Both the position numbers and the translations under genes were made by a program. The notes beneath the pieces are model-generated. The model saw only the letters and a list, made by a program, of their open reading frames with translations. It had not been told where the DNA came from and ran no database searches. This document shows, one piece after another, positions 1-8,768 of a stretch of DNA of 64,000 bases (positions within the stretch are counted from its first letter, which is position 1; each line of letters opens with the position of its first letter). The stretch is from assembly GCF_005870035.1 (NCBI RefSeq), contig NZ_SWJG01000001.1, positions 1,785,639-1,849,638 on the forward strand, in the 5' to 3' direction. The stretch comes from Spirosoma lacussanchae. Lineage in GTDB: Bacteria > Bacteroidota > Bacteroidia > Cytophagales > Spirosomataceae.

Positions 1-1
1 G

Positions 2-1279
2 CTGTTGCTGCATTACACTGACTACACAACGCTGGGGAGCCGCCTGTATAGTGGGGCGGTGGTGCTGCTGTTCATCGACGGGCTGCGGGTCAGTATCCGG
101 GCCAACCGGGCCGGTCGACCCAATGCGCGGCTGGTGCTAGGTAGCTCGCTGGCCCTGCTGCTGATTCTGGTTGTGGGCGGGTTTGCCAGCGGCTGGCTCA
201 GTGAGGAGTATCCGACCTATGCCGCCTATTGGGGAAACGCCACCAATCTGCTGTTTTTTGTGGTGCTTCCGATCAGCTTTGCCATTATACTGGCGCGCGA
301 ATACGCGCAGACCAACCGCAGCCTCGAGGCCCGGCTGGATGAAGTTGAACAGCTGTCGGCCGAGAAAGAGAGCATACTCAAAAGCCAGAACGAAACGCTG
401 GAACGGCAGGTGGCCGACCGTACTGCTGAACTGCGGCAGTCGCTGGCCGAACTGCGAAGTACCCAGCAACAGCTGGTTCAGCGCGAGAAAATGGCCAGCC
501 TTGGCGAGCTGACGGCCGGCATCGCTCACGAAATCCAGAACCCGCTCAACTTCGTCAACAACTTCGCCGAGGTATCGGGCGAACTGGTTACTGAACTGGA
601 AGAAGAACGAGCCAAAGAGCCGCATCAACGCGACGACGACCTGGAGGCTGAACTGCTGGCCGACCTCCGGCAAAATCTGGCCAAAATCAACCAGCATGGT
701 GGTCGGGCGTCGGGCATTGTGCGCAGTATGCTCGACCATGCCCGTAACAATACCGGCCAGCCCGCCCTGACCAATCTGAACGCGCTGGCCGACGAATACC
801 TGAAGCTGTCGTATCACGGCTTGCGGGCGGCCCATAAAGACTTCAACGCTCAGCTCATCGTCGATCTGCAACCAGATCTGCCTTCGGTAGCGGTGGTGCC
901 GCAGGAGGTGGGGCGGGTACTGCTTAACCTCTTCAATAACGCTTTTCATGCGGTGCGGGAACGACAGCTGCAGAGCCCGGTCGGCTACCAGCCCGCCGTT
1001 ACCGTTCAGACCCGGCAGGTGGCCGATCGGGTCGAGATACGGGTGAGCGACAACGGGACGGGGGTGCCCAGCGAGGCCGCACAGAAGATTTTTCAGCCTT
1101 TTTTTACCACTAAACCAACCGGCCAGGGCACCGGACTTGGGCTGTCAATCAGCTATGATATCATCACAAAAGGGTACGGGGGCGTTCTATCGTTAGAATC
1201 TACTTCGGCCAGCGGTACTACCTTTGTTATTCAGCTACCCATTCAGCAACGGCCGGGTGCTGATCAGCATACCGATTAA
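2..1279 (+). CDS. Sensor histidine kinase, 5' end cut by window
   Basis: Two-component sensor kinase in the inner membrane. The frame is open back to base 2, so the true start lies outside the window. What is visible is an N-terminal hydrophobic region with segments around residues 12-28, 42-62 and 80-97, a coiled coil (about 105-165), then the dimerisation H-box GIAHEIQNPLNF with the phospho-acceptor His near residue 175, the N-box NLFNNAFHAV (about 308), and ATP-binding glycine boxes VSDNGTGVP (about 347) and GTGLGLSIS (about 374). No receiver domain follows. The layout matches Bacteroidota kinases with a 7TM-type sensor, but that sensor would be mostly outside the window. Its signal and response regulator are unknown. 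It ends 13 bases before the next gene, so co-transcription is possible. Confidence 0.9.
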   Translation: MLLHYTDYTTLGSRLYSGAVVLLFIDGLRVSIRANRAGRPNARLVLGSSLALLLILVVGGFASGWLSEEYPTYAAYWGNATNLLFFVVLPISFAIILAREYAQTNRSLEARLDEVEQLSAEKESILKSQNETLERQVADRTAELRQSLAELRSTQQQLVQREKMASLGELTAGIAHEIQNPLNFVNNFAEVSGELVTELEEERAKEPHQRDDDLEAELLADLRQNLAKINQHGGRASGIVRSMLDHARNNTGQPALTNLNALADEYLKLSYHGLRAAHKDFNAQLIVDLQPDLPSVAVVPQEVGRVLLNLFNNAFHAVRERQLQSPVGYQPAVTVQTRQVADRVEIRVSDNGTGVPSEAAQKIFQPFFTTKPTGQGTGLGLSISYDIITKGYGGVLSLESTSASGTTFVIQLPIQQRPGADQHTD

Positions 1280-1292
1280 TTTCTGATTTGTT

Positions 1293-2465
1293 ATGAATCC
1301 AATCTCCATTCGTTCGTGCATCGTCTCCGCGGTTTGTACACTCTTAGTCATTGTCAGTCAGGCGGTGCAGGCCCAACCCGTTACCGGAGCCTCGCAACTG
1401 CCGCTGTACCTGCCCGCCCTGCAGGGAAAACGGGTGGGACTGGTCGTTAACCATACTTCAACGATTGGGCGTACCCATCTGGTCGATACGCTTCTGGCGC
1501 GGGGCATCAGCATAAAAACCATTTTTGCGCCGGAACATGGCTTTCGCGGGCAGGCTACCGATGGCGAAGAGATTAGCAGTGGGCGCGATTCGCGTACGGG
1601 GATCTACATCACCTCGCTCTACGGCAAGAATCGCAAGCCAACGCCCGAGCAAATGGATTCGCTGGATGTGATCCTGTTCGATATCCAGGATGTCGGTACC
1701 CGTTTCTATACCTATATCAGCACCATGCATTACGTGATGGAAGCCTGCGCCGAAACCCGTAAGCCCATGATCGTGCTGGACCGCCCCAACCCAAACGGGC
1801 ATTACATCGATGGCCCGGTACTCGACCCCAAGTTCAAGTCGTTTGTTGGTATGCACCCTATTCCGGTCGTTCATGGGCTGACCATCGGTGAACTGGCGCG
1901 TATGATCAACGGAGAAGGCTGGCTCGGGCCCGGCCGGATCGCTCCGCTGACGGTTATTCCCGTAAAAAACTACACCCACAAAACGCCCTACGTGCTGCCC
2001 ATACCCCCGTCGCCCAACCTGCCTAACCAGCAGTCGGTGCTGCTGTATCCCTCACTCTGTTTTTTTGAAGGAACGGTGGTGAGCATTGGCCGGGGTACCG
2101 ACAAGCAGTTTCAGGTGATTGGCTCGCCTGTTACCAAATACGGCCCCTATACGTTTACCCCCGTCGATAAGCCCGGTGCCATGAACCCACCCCAGGAAGG
2201 TAAACTCTGCTACGGCCTCGATCTGTCGACCGTACCGGTGTCGCGGCAGAGCCTGGTGCTGACATACCTTATCGATTTCTACAAACGGGCTACGGACAAG
2301 ACCAGCTTTTTTCTGGCCACGAACTATATCGATAAGCTGGCGGGTACCGATCAGCTGCGACTGCAACTGCAAACGAGCGTCCCGGAGAGCCAAATTCGGA
2401 AGAGCTGGCAGCCGTCACTTAATGCTTATAAGTTAATCAGGAAAAAATACCTGCTTTATCCGTAG
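1293..2465 (+). CDS. namZ: Exo-beta-N-acetylmuramidase NamZ family (DUF1343)
   Basis: 390 residues with a signal peptide (hydrophobic to about residue 27, ending QAVQAQ), so periplasmic or exported. Family hallmarks are seen in order: APEHGFRG, DIQDVGTRFYTY, DRPNPN and PPSPNLP. The DUF1343 family was renamed NamZ after an enzyme that removes terminal N-acetylmuramic acid from peptidoglycan fragments, so a role in cell-wall recycling or feeding on wall fragments is the family-based inference. The length is usual for the family and no extra domain is present. It starts 13 bases after the kinase stop codon. The ATG at 1293 is chosen because it is followed directly by a typical leader. Substrate is not shown by the sequence. 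Confidence 0.85.
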   Translation: MNPISIRSCIVSAVCTLLVIVSQAVQAQPVTGASQLPLYLPALQGKRVGLVVNHTSTIGRTHLVDTLLARGISIKTIFAPEHGFRGQATDGEEISSGRDSRTGIYITSLYGKNRKPTPEQMDSLDVILFDIQDVGTRFYTYISTMHYVMEACAETRKPMIVLDRPNPNGHYIDGPVLDPKFKSFVGMHPIPVVHGLTIGELARMINGEGWLGPGRIAPLTVIPVKNYTHKTPYVLPIPPSPNLPNQQSVLLYPSLCFFEGTVVSIGRGTDKQFQVIGSPVTKYGPYTFTPVDKPGAMNPPQEGKLCYGLDLSTVPVSRQSLVLTYLIDFYKRATDKTSFFLATNYIDKLAGTDQLRLQLQTSVPESQIRKSWQPSLNAYKLIRKKYLLYP

Positions 2466-2582
2466 ATACAGCTGAGCCGCCAATCGAATCGACAGACTCT
2501 CACGTATATACGTCATGTAACTTACTGAATCGGTTAGGTTAAAATAGTTGGCAGCAGTCTATTATGTGTACGGGCATCTAAT

Positions 2583-2590
2583 TAGATTTG
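2583..2590 (+). promoter_or_regulatory. Bacteroidota -7 promoter box
   Basis: TAGATTTG matches the TAnnTTTG consensus of the Bacteroidota primary sigma factor. No good -33 TTTG is found 19-20 bases upstream. A transcript from here would begin near 2596, downstream of the TTG at 2588, which favours the GTG at 2612 as the start of the next gene. Confidence 0.55.
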
Positions 2591-2611
2591 CGTTTTACTT
2601 ACCGTCATCTT

Positions 2612-4675
2612 GTGAAGTCCTTACGTATTGTCGCTTTCTTTCTGGGATTCTTCCCTGTCATGGTTCAGGCGCAGTCTGTCGTCCTGGACCAATGGCCCAC
2701 ACCACTTCAGCTCTATCCCCGCGATCAGTCCAGTCAGTGTGCCGTAACCATCAGTGGGCGTATTCCGATCGGGAGCGCCAGCGCCGTTTCTCTGGTTGTT
2801 CATCGAAACCAGACCCTGTATCAGCATAACCGGGTTGCTGTCGACTCGCTGACGGGGCGGTTCGCCTTCAAGCCTGTCATCAAAGCTGAGCTGAGTGAGT
2901 ATCGATTCTCCCTGTTCGTGCACCCGTCGGCCGGTGATTCGGTGCGGGTCGCTGTTCGTGACAGCATCGTCTGTGGCGATGTATATCTGGTCATGGGCCA
3001 GTCGAATGCGGTGGGGCGGTTCGATAACAACGCCTACCGGAGTGAGTTCTGCCGGACATTTGGTGTCAATCGGGGCGATGTGCCCTATAACCCGGCCGAT
3101 ACAGCCTGGAGCCTGTCGAACACGACGGAAGGCAATAACGCGCTGTGGGGTGTTGAACTCCAGCGCCTGATCGCCCAGCAGCAGGGTATCCCCACCGCTG
3201 TCATCAACGGCGCTGCGGGGTCTACCTCCATCAACAGCCACGTGATTCGGGATGCGACCCAGCCCACCAATCTGAATACGCTCTATGGCCGGTTGCTGTA
3301 CCGGGCTACTAAAGCGGGCGTGGCCGGTCAGGTTCGGGCCATGATCTGGCGGCAGGGCGAAGCCGAAGCCGTTGGCGATCCGGACACCTACAGCCGATTG
3401 TTTCCGCAACTGTATGCGAACTGGAAGCGCGATTACCCCGGCCTGACCAGGGTGTACCACGGGCAGCTGAACCTGCTGACCGAAAATAAGATACAGGCTG
3501 GTGCCCTGCGCGATTACCAGCGCCGGTCGAAAGCTATATTTGGCGATAACGAACCTATCGCAACCGTCGGCCTGCCCAGCTACGATGGCATCCATTATGG
3601 CGAGGCCGGTTACCGGCAGTTCGGTATGGAATTGTACCGGCTGGTGGCCCGCGACCTGTACGGGGCAACCGATACCAGCAACATAGCCTCGCCCAATGTG
3701 CGCAAGGTTTTTTACAGCACCCCCGAGCAGAATGAGATTACCCTGGAGTTTGAGCCGGGGCAGGTGATGCGCTGGCCCGCCGACACCACTATTGTCAATA
3801 CGATAAACGGCGCGCGCTACAGCCAGAGCCTCCGCAATTTTGTGTATACCGATTACCCATCCGGCGAGTCGAACGTTGTACAATCGGTAACGGAACAGGG
3901 TAACCGGCTTGTACTGAAACTGACCAAGTCCGTCAACGCCAAAAACCTGACCTATCTGCCGTCGTCGTACCGGGATCTGGAAGTAGGCTATTACGTTGGC
4001 CCTACCATCCGAAACCAGCGGGGTATGCGGGCGCTGACCTTTTTCCAGGTTCCCATTGCGGCTCAGCTGCCCGGCGCTCAGGGGCTGCAGGCCGTGCCGA
4101 TCGACACGATGGCAATTCGGCTGGCCTGGAAGTCACCCTCGGCCGCTATTACTCAGTGGGTGCTGGAGCGGGCCGATACCAGCGGGCGGTTTCAGGTGCT
4201 GGCTACGCTGCCCGGTTCGGCTACCAGTTACCTCGATCTGCGGCAGACCTCACCACTCAGGCCCATGCGCATCGGCGCCATCTACCAGTATCGGATACGG
4301 GCCGTGAATCAAGAGGCCGAGTCGGCCTACTCGGCCGTAGTTACGGCGTCGCTCCAGCTTATTCTATCCATAAAACAGGAGTTGCCGGTAGACCAGCCCG
4401 CGGTTGATACCACCTTCGTTCAGACTGCCATGCTGATTCCGAACCCCGCCAGCGACCAGGTTCGGCTTAAGCTGCCGCCCGACTGGTCGGGCGATACGGT
4501 TTCGCTGCTGGTCACGAATGAGTCGGGTCGCGTCGTTCTGTCGCGCTCGGATCGGGTGCCGGCCGGGGCCTCGTCGATGCCGTTTTCGGTGGCAGCCTTA
4601 CCGGTAGGACCTTACCTGATTACCGCCCAGTATCGGGGGGGCGGGCTGCGCTGCCGGCTGATTGTGGTTCGCTGA
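2612..4675 (+). CDS. Secreted SGNH/sialate-O-acetylesterase-like protein with Fn3 and T9SS tail
   Basis: 687 residues from the GTG at 2612. That start gives a compact signal peptide (KSLRIVAFFLGFFPVMVQAQ), whereas a TTG at 2588 lies inside the promoter box. The catalytic domain carries the block I Ser motif VMGQSNA near residue 130, INGAAGST, and the Asp-His pair in YDGIHYGEAG near 325, as in SGNH carbohydrate esterases of the sialate-O-acetylesterase group. A fibronectin type III-like domain follows (about 483-580). The last 80 residues are a type IX secretion sorting domain (IPNPASDQVRL, then LPVGPYLITAQ and a basic end), so the protein should leave the cell by T9SS. The likely role is deacetylating a polysaccharide; the substrate is unknown. 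Flanking genes do not form a polysaccharide utilisation locus. Confidence 0.85.
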   Translation: MKSLRIVAFFLGFFPVMVQAQSVVLDQWPTPLQLYPRDQSSQCAVTISGRIPIGSASAVSLVVHRNQTLYQHNRVAVDSLTGRFAFKPVIKAELSEYRFSLFVHPSAGDSVRVAVRDSIVCGDVYLVMGQSNAVGRFDNNAYRSEFCRTFGVNRGDVPYNPADTAWSLSNTTEGNNALWGVELQRLIAQQQGIPTAVINGAAGSTSINSHVIRDATQPTNLNTLYGRLLYRATKAGVAGQVRAMIWRQGEAEAVGDPDTYSRLFPQLYANWKRDYPGLTRVYHGQLNLLTENKIQAGALRDYQRRSKAIFGDNEPIATVGLPSYDGIHYGEAGYRQFGMELYRLVARDLYGATDTSNIASPNVRKVFYSTPEQNEITLEFEPGQVMRWPADTTIVNTINGARYSQSLRNFVYTDYPSGESNVVQSVTEQGNRLVLKLTKSVNAKNLTYLPSSYRDLEVGYYVGPTIRNQRGMRALTFFQVPIAAQLPGAQGLQAVPIDTMAIRLAWKSPSAAITQWVLERADTSGRFQVLATLPGSATSYLDLRQTSPLRPMRIGAIYQYRIRAVNQEAESAYSAVVTASLQLILSIKQELPVDQPAVDTTFVQTAMLIPNPASDQVRLKLPPDWSGDTVSLLVTNESGRVVLSRSDRVPAGASSMPFSVAALPVGPYLITAQYRGGGLRCRLIVVR

Positions 4676-4744
4676 TGATCGGTTCGAAATAGGTGCAGCG
4701 GGGGGCGATTGCTGGTTTTTAGGTCAGCGTATTGAAAAATGCCC

Positions 4745-4752
4745 TACCTTTG
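4745..4752 (+). promoter_or_regulatory. guaA -7 promoter box
   Basis: TACCTTTG is an exact TAnnTTTG match 18 bases before the guaA ATG. A T-rich patch at 4716-4720 lies slightly further upstream than the usual -33 position. The predicted leader is only about 13 bases, and the TTG at 4732 upstream of the box cannot be the start. Confidence 0.6.
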
Positions 4753-4770
4753 TGCTTTAGAGACCAATCC

Positions 4771-6303
4771 ATGGCCACCGAACAGATTCTGATTCTGGAT
4801 TTCGGTTCGCAATACACCCAACTCATCGCCCGCCGGGTCCGCGAACTGAACGTTTACTGCGAAATCCATCCTTACAACAACATTCCAACCATCAGCCCGG
4901 ATGTAAAGGGCGTCATCCTGTCGGGGAGTCCGTCGTCCGTGCGCGATGCCGACTCGCCTGATGTTCATCTGGCTGCATTTCGCCACAAGCTGCCCGTTCT
5001 TGGCGTTTGTTATGGCGCACAACTGCTGGCCCATACCAGCGGGGGCGAAGTACAGGCATCGGCCATCCGCGAATACGGGCGGGCCAAACTGGGCACCGTT
5101 AATACCGACAGTCCGCTGATGCGCGGCATCGACCAGCACTCGCAGGTCTGGATGTCGCATGCCGATACGATCACCAACGTTCCCGATTCGTTCCGGGTCA
5201 TTGCTTCAACCGACACGGTGCGGGTGGCGGCTTTCGAGGTCGAAGGCGAACCGACGTACGGCATTCAGTTTCACCCCGAAGTGACCCACTCGCTGCAGGG
5301 GAAAATGCTGCTCCACAACTTCGTTGTCGACATCTGCGGCTGTTCGCAGAACTGGACCGCCGAGTCGTTTGCCGAAACGACCATTGCTCAGCTGACCGAG
5401 AAACTGGGCGACGACAAAGTCGTACTGGGTTTGTCGGGCGGAGTCGATTCGTCGGTAGCGGCAGTGCTCATTCACCGGGCTATCGGTAAAAACCTGTACT
5501 GTATCTTCGTCGACAATGGCGTGTTGCGCAAAGACGAATTTGCGGGGGTATTGGAGTCGTACAAAACGCTTGGCCTGAACGTGAAAGGCGTTGATGCCAA
5601 AGACCGCTTTTATACAGCCCTGGCCGGCCTGACCGATCCCGAGGCCAAGCGCAAAGCCATCGGGAAAACCTTTATCGACGTGTTCGACCACGAAGCCCAT
5701 CTGATCGAAGGCGTTTCGTGGCTCGGACAGGGAACCATCTACCCTGATGTGATCGAGTCGGTTTCGGTTAAAGGGCCATCGGCTACCATCAAGTCGCACC
5801 ATAACGTTGGTGGTCTGCCCGACTTCATGAAACTGAAAGTGGTTGAGCCGCTCAACACCCTGTTCAAAGACGAAGTCAGAGCTGTAGGCCGCACCCTGGG
5901 TCTGCCCGATGCCATATTGGGCCGTCACCCGTTCCCCGGGCCGGGTTTGGCGATCCGTATTCTGGGCGATATTACGCCCGAGAAAGTACAGATTCTGCAG
6001 GAGGTCGACGCCCTGTTCATCAACGGACTCAAGCGGGAGGGCCTCTATGACAAAGTCTGGCAGGCAGGCGCCATGCTGCTGCCGGTGCAATCGGTAGGGG
6101 TTATGGGCGATGAGCGTACCTACGAACGAGTCGTAGCGCTGCGTGCCGTAACGAGCGTGGATGGCATGACCGCCGACTGGGCCCATCTGCCGTACGAGTT
6201 CCTGGCCGACATTTCGAACGAAATCATCAATCGCGTCAAGGGCGTAAACCGGGTCGTATATGACATTTCGTCCAAACCCCCGGCCACCATCGAGTGGGAA
6301 TAA
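4771..6303 (+). CDS. guaA: GMP synthase (glutamine-hydrolysing)
   Basis: 510 residues. It converts XMP, glutamine and ATP to GMP in the cytoplasm, the last step of guanine nucleotide synthesis. The N-terminal class I glutamine amidotransferase half has the nucleophile Cys in LGVCYGAQ (about residue 80) and the His/Glu pair in IQFHPEV (about 168). The ATP pyrophosphatase half has the PP-loop [11 protein letters not shown] (about 221). The C-terminal dimerisation domain is complete, ending PPATIEWE. The length is normal for GuaA. The ATG at 4771 fits both the family N-terminus ([15 protein letters not shown]) and the promoter at 4745. It appears to be a single-gene unit ending at a strong terminator. 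Confidence 0.98.
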   Translation: MATEQILILDFGSQYTQLIARRVRELNVYCEIHPYNNIPTISPDVKGVILSGSPSSVRDADSPDVHLAAFRHKLPVLGVCYGAQLLAHTSGGEVQASAIREYGRAKLGTVNTDSPLMRGIDQHSQVWMSHADTITNVPDSFRVIASTDTVRVAAFEVEGEPTYGIQFHPEVTHSLQGKMLLHNFVVDICGCSQNWTAESFAETTIAQLTEKLGDDKVVLGLSGGVDSSVAAVLIHRAIGKNLYCIFVDNGVLRKDEFAGVLESYKTLGLNVKGVDAKDRFYTALAGLTDPEAKRKAIGKTFIDVFDHEAHLIEGVSWLGQGTIYPDVIESVSVKGPSATIKSHHNVGGLPDFMKLKVVEPLNTLFKDEVRAVGRTLGLPDAILGRHPFPGPGLAIRILGDITPEKVQILQEVDALFINGLKREGLYDKVWQAGAMLLPVQSVGVMGDERTYERVVALRAVTSVDGMTADWAHLPYEFLADISNEIINRVKGVNRVVYDISSKPPATIEWE

Positions 6304-6310
6304 ACAAACC

Positions 6311-6355
6311 AACCGAGAAAGCCCGGCACGATGATCGTGCCGGGCTTTCTCGGTT
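6311..6355. terminator. Near-perfect palindrome after guaA
   Basis: Two perfectly complementary 22-base arms (6311-6332 and 6334-6355) flank one unpaired base; the hairpin tip is ATGAT-like in practice. It begins eight bases after the guaA stop. A GC-rich core with T-rich right arm (GGGCTTTCTCGGTT) suits an intrinsic terminator that would work on either strand. Confidence 0.8.
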
Positions 6356-6692
6356 AAAACAATGAGTTGGCTGTAAAATTCGCTCTGAACCGCATCCGGC
6401 TTTGGTGGAGAAGCAAGTCCCTGAGAAGAAGATTCCGGAATGTAGTAATGAAGGCGGTAAGCCTACAAACACGAGTAGGGCAGGAGCAAACAGCTGACGG
6501 ATGTAAAGGCATCAAGGTGATTATGACGAAGGCCGAAATGAACATCATCAAAGAGCTGCGTGATGAACGGCCCGGTCAGAGTCGCAAGATCCAATATCAG
6601 TATACGACTGAGTGATAGTAGCCATTCAGGAACAGATTGAAGGGGTGCGTCCGGATCTAAAAGGTGAACGATGTTCGTTAACACAGGAAAGG

Positions 6693-6719
6693 TGTACTGA
6701 AATAATCACTACTTTTTAC
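6693..6719 (+). repeat. 27-base direct repeat, left copy
   Basis: This is identical over 27 bases to 7498-7524, in the same orientation, 805 bases apart. The two copies bracket the promoter and both genes of the toxin-antitoxin pair. The core is TGAAATAATCACTACT. Confidence 0.9.
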
Positions 6720-6765
6720 GAAATAACAGAACAACGGGAGTCAATTAATTACCGTCTGTTTTTGT

Positions 6766-6773
6766 TAAGTTTG
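6766..6773 (+). promoter_or_regulatory. Antitoxin operon -7 promoter box
   Basis: TAAGTTTG is an exact TAnnTTTG match ending 24 bases before the ATG at 6798. It supports the short antitoxin start and argues against the GTG at 6612. No clear -33 element is seen. Confidence 0.55.
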
Positions 6774-6797
6774 CGTACGTGTAAATATGATTCGGCT

Positions 6798-7040
6798 ATG
6801 GTTGCTTCACAACGATTGACCAATACTCAACTGGCTTTGCTGGAGTTGTTTAGCTTCGAGATGAGCGAAGCCGAGGTGCTGGCTATGCGCCAGACGTTGA
6901 TGCAGCACTTTCGAACGCGGCTGGAGGAGGAAGCCCAAAAAGCGATGCAACGTAAAGGCCTGACAACGGCTCAACTCGAAGCCCAACTAAACAGCGATAA
7001 CCGTACTGAGCAGCTACGACAGATTCGGTCCGGCCAGTGA
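6798..7040 (+). CDS. Putative antitoxin of PIN-toxin pair
   Basis: 80 residues, charged and helical, beginning MVASQRLTNTQLALLELFSF. It is identified mainly by context: its stop codon overlaps the GTG start of a PIN-domain gene by four bases (GTGA), the usual translational coupling of toxin-antitoxin operons. The first half may contain the DNA-binding part, with SxxQLALLELFS-like helices; the second half (EEEAQKAMQRKGLTTAQLE) would be the toxin-binding tail. No standard antitoxin motif (AbrB, RHH) is obvious, so the family is left open. The ATG at 6798 is preferred over a GTG at 6612 because of the promoter box at 6766. Antitoxins normally repress their own promoter; the operator was not identified. 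Confidence 0.7.
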   Translation: MVASQRLTNTQLALLELFSFEMSEAEVLAMRQTLMQHFRTRLEEEAQKAMQRKGLTTAQLEAQLNSDNRTEQLRQIRSGQ

Positions 7041-7450
7041 GAGTCGTGGTGGATACTAACGGCCTGCTTCAGTCAGTTCCGCGCGACGGCTCCTATCGAT
7101 GGCTTTGCGATGCCTTTGCAGCTGGGGAGTTTACCTGGGTAATTAGTACCGAAATTCTGCTTGAGTACGTCGAAATGACGGCGTTCTACTTCAGCCCGGT
7201 AGCGGCTGAATTGGTCACCTCTCTTTTGTTGGCCGCTCCGAATCACCTTCGACAGGAACCCTACTTTCGGTTTGACCAAGTTAAAGACGATCCGGACGAT
7301 AACAAGTTTGTGGACTGTGCAATTGCTGCTGGTGCCGACTGGCTGGTTTCCGATGACCGTCACATGCTAAACTTGCTCCAGGTGAAGGACCGGTTTCCTC
7401 CAGTGCCAATCTGTTCGTTTGCCCAATTCAGGCAACTTCTGAACCGATAG
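7037..7450 (+). CDS. PIN-domain ribonuclease toxin (COG1569-type)
   Basis: 137 residues and a single PIN domain. Acidic metal-binding residues are visible: Asp6 in VVDTNGLLQS, Glu in ISTEILLEY, Asp in DPDDNKFVDCA (about residue 85-93) and Asp in WLVSDDRH (about 104). Such VapC-like proteins cleave RNA with magnesium and are held inactive by the partner antitoxin. The GTG start overlaps the antitoxin stop. The DPDDNKFVDCAIAAGADWLVSDD-type block is typical of 'putative toxin-antitoxin system toxin component, PIN family'. Target RNA is unknown. It lies inside the 27-base repeats, which suggests past mobility of the pair. Confidence 0.85.
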   Translation: MRVVVDTNGLLQSVPRDGSYRWLCDAFAAGEFTWVISTEILLEYVEMTAFYFSPVAAELVTSLLLAAPNHLRQEPYFRFDQVKDDPDDNKFVDCAIAAGADWLVSDDRHMLNLLQVKDRFPPVPICSFAQFRQLLNR

Positions 7451-7497
7451 ACAGCATAGTAAGTTCGAGGTGATTTTGCAGGCGGCACATGCAAGAT

Positions 7498-7524
7498 TGT
7501 ACTGAAATAATCACTACTTTTTAC
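7498..7524 (+). repeat. 27-base direct repeat, right copy
   Basis: This is the second perfect copy of the repeat at 6693-6719, 47 bases after the PIN toxin stop codon. The flanking bases differ on both sides, so the identity stops sharply at 27. Confidence 0.9.
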
Positions 7525-7686
7525 TGCTCCTTTCAACGGTTCAGGACGGTCTGCTTTGACCTGTCTGCCTGTATTCGCTGCCCGATACCGCGTTTTGTAT
7601 TGCATAAACCGCATTTCGTGTAGCTGCTGCCGAGGGCCTTCCCCTGACCTTTGTATCGTCATTAACAAGTCAAACTATAAGACGAT

Positions 7687-8679
7687 ATGAATACGTTAAC
7701 CAAAGTAGCGCTCGGTAGTCAGGGTTTACAGGTCTCCGTACAGGGCCTGGGCTGTATGGGCATGTCTGACTTCCCCGGTGGCACGATATATGGTACGCCC
7801 GACGAACGCGAAAGTATTGCCACGATTCACCGGGCCCTTGAACTCGGAGTAACCATGCTCGATACGGCAGACGTATATGGCCCCTTTACCAACGAGCAGC
7901 TGGTCGGCAAAGCCCTGGCGGGTAAACGTGATCAGGTCACGATCGCTAGTAAGTTTGGTTTCGAGGTTGACGATGCGGGCAACATTACCTACGCCTTTAA
8001 TGGCAAGCCGGCCTACGTCCGAAAGTCCATTGAGCGATCACTGAAGAATCTCAAAACGGATTACATCGATCTGTATTATCTGCACCGGCTGGACCCCAAC
8101 ACGCCCATTGAAGATACCGTAGGGGCCATGGCTGATCTCGTGCAGGAGGGTAAGGTTCGATACGTAGGCTTGTCCGAAGTGCCCGCCGATGTTATCCGGC
8201 GGGCGCATGCGGTACACGCCATTACAGCCATCGAAAGTGAGTATTCACTTTTCGATCGGGGTGTAGAAATAACGGGGGTGCTGGCAACAACGCGGGAACT
8301 GGGTATCGGCTTTGTGGGCTACTCACCTTTAGGACGCGGATTCCTGTCCGGTGCGATCAAATCGCCGGATGATTTCGAGCCCAATGATTCACGCCGAATG
8401 TTTCCCCGCTACCAGGGCGACAACTTTTACAAGAACCTGGAGTTAGTGACTAAGCTGGAATCAATGGCCGAAACCAAGGGGGTTTCCGCTTCGCAACTGG
8501 CCCTGGCCTGGGTACTCGCTCAACAGGTAGTGGCCATCCCTGGAACCAAAAGACGGACTTACCTGGAAGCCAATGTAGCCGCTGCCGCTATCACGTTGAG
8601 CTCCTCGGAACTCAATGAACTCGATGCCATTCTGCCGGTGGGCAGCGTAGTGGGCTCCGCCTACCCCGTTTTCAGCTAA
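7687..8679 (+). CDS. Aldo/keto reductase
   Basis: 330-residue cytoplasmic NADPH-dependent oxidoreductase of the AKR superfamily, in the group that includes AKR13-like and YakC-type enzymes. The catalytic tetrad is visible: Asp and Tyr in LDTADVYGP, Lys in IASKFGF, His in YYLHRLDP. The C-terminal cofactor site IPGTKRRTYLEANV is present. The length is normal. A GACCTTTG box, one base off the -7 consensus, lies about 35 bases upstream near 7644. An AraC regulator and a second AKR follow in the same direction with gaps of 89 and 32 bases, so the three may form one regulated unit. The substrate cannot be read from sequence; reactive aldehydes are a common choice. Confidence 0.92.
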   Translation: MNTLTKVALGSQGLQVSVQGLGCMGMSDFPGGTIYGTPDERESIATIHRALELGVTMLDTADVYGPFTNEQLVGKALAGKRDQVTIASKFGFEVDDAGNITYAFNGKPAYVRKSIERSLKNLKTDYIDLYYLHRLDPNTPIEDTVGAMADLVQEGKVRYVGLSEVPADVIRRAHAVHAITAIESEYSLFDRGVEITGVLATTRELGIGFVGYSPLGRGFLSGAIKSPDDFEPNDSRRMFPRYQGDNFYKNLELVTKLESMAETKGVSASQLALAWVLAQQVVAIPGTKRRTYLEANVAAAAITLSSSELNELDAILPVGSVVGSAYPVFS

Positions 8680-8768
8680 ACGATCAACGCCCGTTTCGGG
8701 CTGTCAGTGAACCTGGTCAGGAAATCTGACAGCCCTAAACGGATTCTAACCACTGGTACCATGTACCG

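Larger units (their letters stand above)
6356..6797. other. Spacer between guaA terminator and toxin-antitoxin pair
   Basis: There is no convincing gene. A 30-codon frame (6523-6615, beginning MTKAEMNIIKEL) and an in-frame upstream extension of the antitoxin (GTG at 6612) are open but resemble nothing I recognise and may be remnants. The stretch holds the left copy of a 27-base repeat (6693-6719) and the antitoxin promoter box (6766-6773). Confidence 0.5.

Noticed and set aside
2621-3883. A 420-codon open frame on the minus strand
   Set aside because: It is entirely antisense to the SGNH esterase gene, whose motifs, signal peptide and T9SS tail are clear. It has no recognisable domain and reflects the GC-rich codon pattern.
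5206-6312. A 368-codon open frame on the minus strand
   Set aside because: It is antisense to guaA and runs into the terminator palindrome. No domain is recognisable.
6612-6797. Upstream extension of the antitoxin from the GTG at 6612
   Set aside because: The extension precedes the -7 box at 6766 and crosses the direct repeat. The protein segment looks like no antitoxin family.
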